Of a stretch of 7,285 nt of DNA, positions 1-5,742 are shown piece by piece (position 1 is the stretch's first letter; each line of letters starts with the position of its first letter). The notes beneath the pieces are model-generated. The model saw nothing but the letters and a program-made list of their open reading frames with translations. It did not search any database and had not been told where the DNA came from. A program made the translations under genes and the position numbers. Origin of the DNA: CAZJHD01 sp964545855 (GTDB taxonomy: Bacteria; Planctomycetota; UBA1135; JACQFD01); assembly GCA_964545855.1 (NCBI GenBank), contig CAZJHD010000107.1, forward strand, positions 1 through 7,285, read 5' to 3'.

Positions 1-45
1 CGGCGGAGACCTCCGTCTCGATAACTTCACAGCCTCTCTGACCCC

Positions 46-57
46 ATTCCCGGGAAT
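46..57. repeat. 12-bp palindrome ATTCCCGGGAAT at the 3' end of the S8 gene
   Basis: Perfect inverted symmetry at 46-57 overlaps the last base of the S8 stop codon. On the minus strand it is followed by GGGGTCAGAGAGGCT. There is no loop or T-run, so it is not a normal intrinsic terminator. A further short hairpin, GAGAC-CTCC-GTCTC, sits at 6-19. Confidence 0.4.
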
Positions 58-1709
58 CAAGACGCCACGATCGAAAGCCACCCGCCGAAGCCGTCGGGCT
101 CCCGCAGGGGGTTCGACGGGTCGGCCCACCAGCGGCCGTCCGGCAGGACGAATCGATAGGCGCGCTCGTCCGGCGCCGGCTGCGGGCGCACGATCTGCCA
201 GAGCCCCGGAGCGATCCGCTCCATCGGCACGGAGTCCCAGCGGCTCGCGGCACCGGCCCAGCGCATGGGCTCGAGCCGGTGCGAGGGGTCGTGGAAGCGG
301 AAGACCACGCGGTTCTCGGCGACGAGCGGCGCCAGCAGCGTGCGATCGAAGGAAGGAGCCCCCGAGCGGGAGATCGCCGCGCGCACGGCAGCCGCCGGGT
401 CGACGACGCCCGCTCCCTGCACCTCGCGCGGCACGCCCGGCAGAGGCCGCGCCGTCTCGCGGAGGCAGGCCTTCACCTCCGCCGGCGCGAGCGCCGGGTT
501 CGCCTCGAGCATCTGCGCCACGACCGCGCTCACGATGGCCGACGCGAAGGAGGTGCCGTCGACGTGCTGGGTACCCGACGCGATGTACTTCTGGTCGCGC
601 ATCCGCTCCTGGACCACCGCACGGATCCCGTGCGGCTCCTCGCGCAGGATCTCCGGCCGCAGCCGCAGCGCGTCGATTCGCCGAGCCAACGCCGCGCGGA
701 TCGACCCGTCAGGGGTCGCCTCCAGCTCGAGGAGCTCCCGCGCCTCGGCGTCCTGCGGCGTGCCGGGGACCATCGGCGCCGGAACCCAGATCGAGGGCGC
801 CAATAGGTCCGGCTTCTGGACTCCGTCGACCGTGGGGCCGTGGCTCGCCGGGAACACCGACCACTCCGAGGGCTCGCCGCGCCCCTGGTCGTCGACGCCG
901 CCGACGGTGATCGCCTCGGGGGCGCTCGCCGGCGCGACGGGACGCTTGCCCGGCCGGTTGCCGGCGGCCGCCACGACGACGACGCCCGCGTCGACGACGC
1001 GCCGCACGAGCCGGTCGAGACGGTTCGTCCGCGAGGACTCGGGCTCGTCACCCCCCACGGACATGTTCACGACGCGGATGCCGCGCTCGCGGTGGTTGGC
1101 CGCCACCCAGCGGAGACCCCGCATCACGCGCGCCTCGCCGATGCGGACGTCCTCGCCGGCGATCCGCACGAGGACGAGCCGCGCCTCGGCGGCGATGCCG
1201 GGGTAGCGCCCCTCGGACGACGCGCCGCTGCCGAAGCCGGCCCCCGTCACCATGGTCCCGTGCCACGAAGCGAGGTGCGCAGCGGGCGGCTGCACGTCGC
1301 CGCGAGCCGGGGCGCGCGAAGCGTCGACGTAGCTCGCGACGCGGGTGCGCGGCCGCGCGAAGTCGGGATGGAGGACGAAGTCGGAATCGATCACCGCGAC
1401 GCAGACTCCGCGTCCCGTGTATCCCGGCTCGAAGGGGAGGCGCGCGGATAGCGGGAGGATGTGGCCGCCGCGTCCCGCGGGCGCGCGCCCGCGGCCGCCG
1501 CTCCCGGGCGCCGCGTCGAGAGCGCCCGCGACGCAGCGGGCGCAGGCGCCGCGCGCGGGACGCCACTGGGGCTCCTTCTCGCGCAGGCGCGCCACGACGG
1601 GCCCCTCCAGGTGCGCCGCATGGCCGAGCACCGCGCGTTCGGCGCGCGACCCGCACACGGGGCAGCGCACGCGAGACCTCGGCACGCGCCCGCCCGCGAG
1701 CGCGCTCAC
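57..1709 (-). CDS. S8 (subtilisin-like) serine peptidase with N-terminal Cys4 module and C-terminal CBM48-like domain
   Basis: Predicted 550-aa serine protease. Seen: a four-cysteine N-terminal module (CPVC at 16-19, CARC at 56-59) that looks like a zinc ribbon. The S8 core follows at about 95-450 with Asp108 (VAVIDSD), His150 (WHGTMVTG), oxyanion Asn251 (AAAGN) and nucleophile Ser387 (DGTSFAS). A charged helical insertion of roughly 60-70 residues lies between KPDLLAP (299-305) and the Ser motif. Residues about 466-550 resemble a CBM48/AMPK-beta Ig-like glycogen-binding fold (VVFRF, WAG...W, YRFVLPDGRWWADPSNP, FGG). The proline usual two residues after GTSxA is Ala391. No signal peptide or transmembrane segment is visible, so a cytosolic location is inferred. 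The GTG start at 1709 is chosen because it overlaps the stop of the upstream hydrolase (GTGA), which implies translational coupling; the frame stays open further upstream but only as a shadow of that gene. The protease call is firm, the accessory domains less so, and the substrate is unknown. Confidence 0.9.
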   Translation of the reverse strand: MSALAGGRVPRSRVRCPVCGSRAERAVLGHAAHLEGPVVARLREKEPQWRPARGACARCVAGALDAAPGSGGRGRAPAGRGGHILPLSARLPFEPGYTGRGVCVAVIDSDFVLHPDFARPRTRVASYVDASRAPARGDVQPPAAHLASWHGTMVTGAGFGSGASSEGRYPGIAAEARLVLVRIAGEDVRIGEARVMRGLRWVAANHRERGIRVVNMSVGGDEPESSRTNRLDRLVRRVVDAGVVVVAAAGNRPGKRPVAPASAPEAITVGGVDDQGRGEPSEWSVFPASHGPTVDGVQKPDLLAPSIWVPAPMVPGTPQDAEARELLELEATPDGSIRAALARRIDALRLRPEILREEPHGIRAVVQERMRDQKYIASGTQHVDGTSFASAIVSAVVAQMLEANPALAPAEVKACLRETARPLPGVPREVQGAGVVDPAAAVRAAISRSGAPSFDRTLLAPLVAENRVVFRFHDPSHRLEPMRWAGAASRWDSVPMERIAPGLWQIVRPQPAPDERAYRFVLPDGRWWADPSNPLREPDGFGGWLSIVAS

Positions 1710-3070
1710 TTCTCGACGGATGCCGCCAGCAGCTCGATCGACGCCTCCGCGATCCCCGCGAGGCGCGCGAGATCGACGGGGGCCGTCGGGTCGTTCCAGC
1801 CGAAGGTGACGACGTATCCCGTTCCGTCCTTCGCCTCGAAGAAGTGCGTGAAGTCGAGCACGCCGGTCTCCGACCCGCCCTTGTAGCCGACGAAGGCCCA
1901 GGGCTCGCGCGCGACGCGGAGCCCCAGGTTCACGCCGAGCAGGCCGCGCGCCGGCGCCGTCGCCTCGCTCCGCGTGTGCGCGAGGAGCCAGGCGGCCGCG
2001 CGCGCGAGGTCCGCGGAGGAGGCGAACCACTCGAGCCGGTCGATGGCGACGGGCTTCGACTCGAAGCCCGAGAGGTCGAGCGTCTCGCGGTCGATCGGCG
2101 CCACGCGCTCCGCCAGCAGCGCGCGCCGCCCCGGGACGTCGGCGGCGTTCCAATCCCGTCGGAGCGCCGACTGACCCTTCGCCTTCAGCTTGAAGAGCTC
2201 CGCCGTGGAGAGCATCGGGATGGACCGTTCCGCGTGCGCGTTCCCCATCGTCGCGAGCATCGCCTCCACTCGCTCGCGCCCGAGCTCGAACAGGAGATGG
2301 TCGGTCGCCGTGTTGTCGCTCTGGGAGATCATCAGCGTCGCGAGCGTGTGCAACGTCACCGGCGCGCCGGCGGGCCAGCTCTGGAGGAATCCCGACGGGA
2401 GCGACTTCCACTCGTCGCGCAGGCGCACCACGTCGGTCCACTTCCGCTTCCCGGCCTCGATCTCCCCGACGAGCGCGCCGAGGACGTAGAGCTTGAAGGC
2501 CGAGCCGATGGCGAGCGCGCGCTCGGGCTCGTGCGTGGCGAGCCACGCGACCTCCCCGCCGGGCTTCGACGGGAGCCTGCCGGCGCCGAAGGTGACGGAT
2601 CCCGGAAGCGTCGCGAGCGCCTCCGACACCTGGCTCCACTTCGCGATCGCCGGCCGCGGCGAGCCGAGCCAGAGGCCGATCACGCGGTGCGGCGGCTCGC
2701 TCTCGACCGTGAGGTCGGCGTCGACGCGCATCCCGTTCTCGAAGCCGAGCTCGAACTTCGCGCTCCAGGGAGTCTTCGTCTCGCGGCGCGCGACGGAGCG
2801 CACGGCGCCGTTCTTGGAGTAGAAGGCGCAGATCTCTCGCACGCGCGCCGGAGGCACCGCCTGAAGGAACCCCTCGGAGAAGAGGCCCGTGAGCGGCTCC
2901 GTCGGCTCGGCGAAGGAGCGGCCGAGATCGGCGGCGCGGCGATCGAGGGGCGTCTCCGCCGCGGCGGCGGGCGCCGGCTCCTGCTTCTGCTCCCGCACCG
3001 GAGGCGCGGGGGCATACGCGGGCGCGAGGAGGAGCGGGCCCAGGAGCGAAAGAACGAGGCTCGACGTCAT
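1706..3070 (-). CDS. Exported class A beta-lactamase-fold serine hydrolase, ORF12-like, with N-terminal cystatin-like domain
   Basis: Predicted 454-aa serine hydrolase of the penicillin-binding/beta-lactamase fold. Seen: a hydrophobic N-terminus ending AYA at residue 20, consistent with a Sec signal peptide although its n-region has no Lys or Arg. A Pro/Ala linker follows, then a domain at about 60-137 that resembles the cystatin-like N-terminal domain of ORF12-type proteins from clavulanic acid clusters. The catalytic domain has Ser190-x-x-Lys193 (SAFK), SDN (251-253) and KGG (397-399). I see no ExxLN omega-loop motif carrying the Glu166 equivalent; that place reads SIPMLSTAELFKLK, the pattern I associate with ORF12-like esterases. 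True beta-lactamase activity is therefore uncertain, and esterase, amidase or peptidase-like activity is possible. The start is ATG 3070, 29 bases after the ferredoxin stop and without a clear ribosome site. An in-frame TTG at 3103 overlapping that stop (TTGA) is an alternative that would add 11 residues. The gene overlaps the S8 peptidase start by 4 bases. Confidence 0.88.
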   Translation of the reverse strand: MTSSLVLSLLGPLLLAPAYAPAPPVREQKQEPAPAAAAETPLDRRAADLGRSFAEPTEPLTGLFSEGFLQAVPPARVREICAFYSKNGAVRSVARRETKTPWSAKFELGFENGMRVDADLTVESEPPHRVIGLWLGSPRPAIAKWSQVSEALATLPGSVTFGAGRLPSKPGGEVAWLATHEPERALAIGSAFKLYVLGALVGEIEAGKRKWTDVVRLRDEWKSLPSGFLQSWPAGAPVTLHTLATLMISQSDNTATDHLLFELGRERVEAMLATMGNAHAERSIPMLSTAELFKLKAKGQSALRRDWNAADVPGRRALLAERVAPIDRETLDLSGFESKPVAIDRLEWFASSADLARAAAWLLAHTRSEATAPARGLLGVNLGLRVAREPWAFVGYKGGSETGVLDFTHFFEAKDGTGYVVTFGWNDPTAPVDLARLAGIAEASIELLAASVEK

Positions 3071-3099
3071 GGTCGCGGTCGACGAGGAGATCGATCCCG

Positions 3100-3498
3100 T
3101 CAATGGGCGGCTTCGCGCGCGTGGTTGCGGTTCCAGTTCGGGACGTGCACGACCACGTCGCAGCGTCCGCTCGGCACCGCCTGGCAGGCGAGGCGGCTCG
3201 TCGCCGTGAGACCCGGCGCCATGTCGAGGTAGTCGAGCTCCCGGTCGCTCGGCTCGGGGATCGACTCGAAGCCCTCCTTCACGACCACGTGGCACGTGGA
3301 GCATGCGGCGACGCCGCCGCAGGCGTGGTCGACATCGACGCCGTGCGCGAGAGCGAGTTCGAGGAGCGATCCGGGCTGCCCGTGCCGGTCGTAGGGCACC
3401 TTCTCCGGATCCACCTGCACGTCGACGCCCTCGGGCTCGAATCGAAGTCGGTACGGGCGCGTCGGCTTCGGAGGAGGCGGCGGAGGCAGGGTGGACAC
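3100..3498 (-). CDS. [2Fe-2S] ferredoxin, ISC/adrenodoxin type
   Basis: Predicted 132-aa soluble electron carrier. Seen: the four cluster cysteines Cys60, Cys66, Cys69 and Cys105 in the C-x5-C-x2-C...C pattern, within HACGGVAACSTCHVVV and SRLACQAV, the arrangement of ISC-system ferredoxins and adrenodoxin. The acidic stretch between the third and fourth cysteines (PEPSDRELDYLDM) matches the partner-docking helix region of that family. The first 14 residues are a proline-rich tail (MSTLPPPPPPKP), longer than in E. coli Fdx. No isc, hsc or cytochrome P450 gene is in the window, so its redox partner is unknown; a role in Fe-S assembly or oxygenase support is inferred from family only. It is the first gene of a likely transcript with the serine hydrolase and S8 peptidase. 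The start is GTG 3498; no Shine-Dalgarno site is visible and the frame stays open upstream, so the exact N-terminus is uncertain. Confidence 0.88.
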   Translation of the reverse strand: MSTLPPPPPPKPTRPYRLRFEPEGVDVQVDPEKVPYDRHGQPGSLLELALAHGVDVDHACGGVAACSTCHVVVKEGFESIPEPSDRELDYLDMAPGLTATSRLACQAVPSGRCDVVVHVPNWNRNHAREAAH

Positions 3499-3751
3499 GT
3501 GCGCTGAGGACGGAAGGGCGGCGAGATGCGAGCGGGAGAGGGTACCCCGCCGCGGCGCGCCGCACGCCGAACGATCGTCGGAGGGGTTGGGAGGGAATCG
3601 CCGCCGCTGGCCCGAGGCCGAGCGGGAGCGAGCGAGGCAAGGTGAGGCGAGGCGCGACGACGACGCAACTCAGGGAGAGTTGCGGAGGAGGAGCAACGAA
3701 GCCGCAGCCGCTCGCAGCCGGCCGAAACCCGGCGCCGATTTCCTCACGACC
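3499..3751. other. Intergenic region between thiD and the ferredoxin gene (253 bp)
   Basis: No supported gene. It contains the paired hairpins at 3665-3697, a 12-bp perfect palindrome GCGGCGCGCCGC (3552-3563), an ACGATCGT palindrome (3571-3578), and a low-complexity GAGGC/GAGC-rich stretch near 3626-3658. The promoter for the ferredoxin-hydrolase-S8 transcript probably lies here, but no clear -35/-10 pair was found. Confidence 0.5.
3665..3697 (-). other. Two overlapping, mutually exclusive hairpins between thiD and the ferredoxin gene
   Basis: Read in the direction of transcription, GTTGC-TCCTCCTCC-GCAAC (3697-3679) overlaps GCAACTC-TCCCT-GAGTTGC (3683-3665). They share the central GCAAC, so only one can form at a time. 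The second has a perfect 7-bp stem and a 5-base loop. There is no T-run after either, so a standard intrinsic terminator is not shown. They may mark the 3' end of the isomerase-thiD transcript or a leader structure of the ferredoxin transcript. Confidence 0.4.
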
Positions 3752-4528
3752 TCACAGTCCCAGCGTCGGCCGGCCGCGCCCGAGCCGCACCGCCGCGCGG
3801 AGGTCGGCGCGCACGCGGGCGATCCCGCGCCCGACGGCGTCGACGAGGGAGTCGCCCCGCGCGAGCCGCGCCGCGATGGCCGCCGAGAGCGCGCAGCCAG
3901 TGCCGTGCGCGGTGACGGGGACACGCTTCGCGCGGAAGACGCGGAGGCCCGCAGCGGAGGCGAGCACGTCCACGACGACCGGGCCCTCGCCATGGCCTCC
4001 CTTCAGGAGCGCGGCGCGCGGTCCGAGGGCGCGGAGGGCCTCGGCGGCCCCGCGCAGGGATCGGAGGTCGGCCTCGATGGACCCGACGAGCGCCCGCGCC
4101 TCCGGGAGGTTCGGCGTGACGAGCGTCGCGCGCGGGAAGAGCGCCTCCACGAGCCGGCGGCGGCCGCGCCGGTCGAGGAAGACGACGCCTCCCGAGGAGG
4201 CGAGGACCGGATCGACGACGAGCGAGACCCGCTCGGGAACGCACTCGGCGACGGCATCGACGTGCGCGGCGCTCGGGAGGAGCCCCGTCTTCACGGCGCG
4301 CACCGGGAAGTCGTCGAAGAGCGCACGGATCTGCGCTCGGAAGAGCCGCACCTCGACGGCCTGGACGCGCTGGACGGCTCGCGAGTCCTGCACCGTGAGG
4401 GCGCTCGCGACGGCGAGCGGATGCACTCCCTCGCGCGCGAGGCGCAGGGAGTCGGCGACGATCCCCGCGCCGCCGCCCGGGTCGAGACCCGCGACGGTGA
4501 GCGCCACGGGCCTGCGCGCCGGCGTCAC
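3752..4528 (-). CDS. thiD: Hydroxymethylpyrimidine/phosphomethylpyrimidine kinase
   Basis: Predicted 258-aa cytosolic kinase of the ribokinase superfamily. It phosphorylates HMP to HMP-P and HMP-P to HMP-PP for thiamine diphosphate synthesis or salvage. Seen: the N-terminal substrate signature GLDPGGGAGIVAD (14-26), SALTVQDS (42-49) with the pyrimidine-contacting Gln position, AVKTGLL (78-84), VDPVLASSGG (105-114), TPNLPEA (138-144), KGGH (176-179), and the anion-hole/catalytic motif HGTGCALSAAIAA (208-220) with Cys212, the cysteine typical of ThiD. Length fits a stand-alone ThiD with no ThiE or ThiM fusion. The GTG start at 4528 overlaps the stop of the isomerase-like gene (GTGA) and puts the conserved GLDPGGG motif at the usual distance from the N-terminus. 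Pyridoxal kinase-type relatives share the fold, but the motifs favour ThiD. No other thi gene or TPP riboswitch is visible in the window. Confidence 0.93.
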   Translation of the reverse strand: MTPARRPVALTVAGLDPGGGAGIVADSLRLAREGVHPLAVASALTVQDSRAVQRVQAVEVRLFRAQIRALFDDFPVRAVKTGLLPSAAHVDAVAECVPERVSLVVDPVLASSGGVVFLDRRGRRRLVEALFPRATLVTPNLPEARALVGSIEADLRSLRGAAEALRALGPRAALLKGGHGEGPVVVDVLASAAGLRVFRAKRVPVTAHGTGCALSAAIAARLARGDSLVDAVGRGIARVRADLRAAVRLGRGRPTLGL

Positions 4529-5418
4529 GCGAGCCCCATCGATTCGACGAGCCTCCGCGACTCGCGGAGCGTCGCCGCGGACGTGCCCATCTCGAGGTCG
4601 ATGACGCGCAGAGCCGTCCGCGGCACGAGCTCCGCCACCATCCTCCAATCCACTTCGCCGTCGCCGGGCCGGAGGTGCTCCCGCAGCCCGGAGGAGTCGT
4701 GCAGGTCGATCCCCGCGAGACGCGGCGCCCAGGCCGAGAGGATCGCGACCGACGGCTCGCCGCCCAGGTGCTCCGCGGCGCGCGCGCGCCCCGCGTCGAA
4801 CCAGACGTCGAGGTTGGGCGCATGCAGATCGGCGAGGGCGTCGCGCATCGACTCGAGATCGAGGATCTCGTGAGGGCGCGTGGCCGGCAGCAGCGAGAAG
4901 CGCAGATCGTCGAGAGGGCGCACGATCGCGTGGAGAGACCTGCAGAGCCGCTCGAGGTGCGCCTCGCGATCGCGGCGGGCGAGCAGCTTGATCTCCTCCA
5001 GCAGCTCGCCGGGCGCCGCGCCGCGGTCGACCTCTCCCTCGAGCCGCTTCACGCGCTCGTCGAGGGCCGCTCCCTCGACGGCGCCCCCCTCGAGGACGAT
5101 GCGCGGGCAGCCGATGCTCTTCGCGAAGGCCGCGTGCTCCCGGACGGAGGCGATCGCGCGCTCCCGGCGCGCTTCGTCGCGCGAGCCGAGTTCCTCCGTC
5201 GGACGGCGCGCCGCCGTGCGCGTCTCGAGACAGCCGGCGCGCAGCGCGGCAATGCGCACACCCGTGCGCGCTCGGGCCGCGGCGAGGGGCCCCGGAGGTG
5301 GGGCCGTGTCCTTCGCCGCGAGGACGAGGGCGTCGAAGCCGAATTCGCGCGCCGTCTCGAGGAGGGCCGCGAGCGAGGCCTCGCGAGTGGGGAGCGCACG
5401 CGTGCCGAGGGCGATCAT
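4525..5418 (-). CDS. Sugar-phosphate isomerase/epimerase-like TIM-barrel protein
   Basis: Predicted 297-aa cytosolic protein that resembles the xylose isomerase-like/AP endonuclease 2 TIM-barrel superfamily. Seen: an N-terminal strand with GTRALP, alternating strand/helix segments (FGFDALVLAAKD, GVRIAALRAGCLETR, SIGCPRIVLEGG), then LDVWFDAGRA (203-212), LAGIDLHDSSG (234-244), HLRPGDGEVDWRMV (248-261) and RVIDLEMG (271-278). The HLxPGxGEVDW block is characteristic of this superfamily. The usual metal-binding pattern is altered: the mid-protein Glu-Asn strand motif reads FSLLPATRP, and DxGH reads DAGR (208-211). Asp208, His240 and Glu276 remain as possible ligands or catalytic residues. Substrate is unknown, and a catalytically altered member is possible. 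Start ATG 5418 is the best methionine before the barrel; no good Shine-Dalgarno site precedes it. The 3' end overlaps the thiD start by 4 bases, so the two proteins are probably made together, though a thiamine-related role is only inference. Confidence 0.8.
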   Translation of the reverse strand: MIALGTRALPTREASLAALLETAREFGFDALVLAAKDTAPPPGPLAAARARTGVRIAALRAGCLETRTAARRPTEELGSRDEARRERAIASVREHAAFAKSIGCPRIVLEGGAVEGAALDERVKRLEGEVDRGAAPGELLEEIKLLARRDREAHLERLCRSLHAIVRPLDDLRFSLLPATRPHEILDLESMRDALADLHAPNLDVWFDAGRARAAEHLGGEPSVAILSAWAPRLAGIDLHDSSGLREHLRPGDGEVDWRMVAELVPRTALRVIDLEMGTSAATLRESRRLVESMGLA

Positions 5419-5472
5419 GACCGACGGAACATATCCGCCAACGATCGGAGCGCGGGGAGGGTAGGTGGACGC

Positions 5473-5544
5473 GACTGGCCCGAACGGGGTTCTCCGATCT
5501 CCTCGGGCTGGTCCGCGAGAAATCGTGTCGCGGGGTCGGGCCAG
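5473..5544. repeat. Degenerate inverted-repeat pair related to the MITE-like ends
   Basis: CTGGCCCGA at 5475-5483 pairs perfectly with TCGGGCCAG at 5536-5544. With the preceding GA at 5473 the left arm reads GACTGGCCCGA, which is the terminal-repeat core GACTGGCCCCGA with one C missing. No flanking duplication is recognisable. It may be an older decayed copy of the same family or a chance GC-rich hairpin upstream of the isomerase-like gene. Confidence 0.35.
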
Positions 5545-5630
5545 CGGGCCTGCCCCACCGCGGGTCGGCGAACGAGGGTGCGCCGGCCCGCTTCTAATTC
5601 CGGTCCGCGCCCGATCCCGGTGCGGGTCGC

Positions 5631-5639
5631 GCTTCAGAC
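5631..5639. repeat. Left copy of 9-bp direct repeat (putative target-site duplication)
   Basis: GCTTCAGAC directly abuts the left inverted repeat of the 5640-5742 element. The match to the right copy extends one base further (c5630 and c5742), but that base belongs to the terminal repeat on the right side. Confidence 0.6.
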
Positions 5640-5742
5640 GAGACTGGCCCCGATTCATTCACGGGGCCTCCCGCGCCCTCGAAGGGTGACCGCTCCGTTG
5701 CTCCGCGGTCCCTGGGGCGTGCACCAATTCGGGGCCAGTCTC
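5640..5742. mobile_element. MITE-like element, 103 bp, with terminal inverted repeats and 9-bp flanking duplication
   Basis: The ends are perfect 14-bp inverted repeats, GAGACTGGCCCCGA at 5640-5653 and its reverse complement at 5729-5742. The element is flanked by perfect 9-bp direct repeats GCTTCAGAC at 5631-5639 and 5743-5751, the layout expected of a target-site duplication. It encodes no protein. It lies immediately downstream of purB, with the purB TGA inside the right-hand duplication. The same 16-base left end recurs at 7233. I infer a non-autonomous miniature transposable element. A REP-type element spread by a RAYT transposase is an alternative, but that mechanism would not be expected to leave a 9-bp duplication. 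Confidence 0.6.

Noticed and set aside
265..1206. Plus-strand open frames antisense to the S8 gene (also 279-806 and 840-1451)
   Set aside because: Compositional shadows of a GC-rich gene: biased toward Arg, Ala, Ser and Thr with no recognisable motif.
1710..2639. N-terminal extension of the S8 reading frame by 310 residues to ATG 2639
   Set aside because: The extension is Arg/Ala-rich and lies entirely within the serine hydrolase gene in another frame. The GTG at 1709 with a 4-base overlap explains the true start.
1844..3232. Long plus-strand frame antisense to the serine hydrolase
   Set aside because: Arg/Glu/Leu-rich shadow antisense to a gene with intact catalytic motifs; no domain recognised.
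3071..3640. Upstream extension of the serine hydrolase frame to ATG 3640
   Set aside because: It covers the ferredoxin gene in a different frame and has low-complexity composition. The signal-peptide-like start is at 3070.
3665..3683. Rho-independent terminator after thiD
   Set aside because: The stem is good but short and no U-tract follows in the transcript; listed only as a structured element.
3303..4873. Two long plus-strand frames across the thiD region (3303-4604 and 3491-4873)
   Set aside because: Both run antisense through conserved thiD and isomerase sequence and across the intergenic gap, as expected for stop-poor GC-rich DNA.
5419..5658. Extension of the isomerase frame to ATG 5658
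   Set aside because: The added 80 residues are Arg/Pro-rich, read through the inverted-repeat element, and precede the family-like N-terminus at MIALGTRAL.
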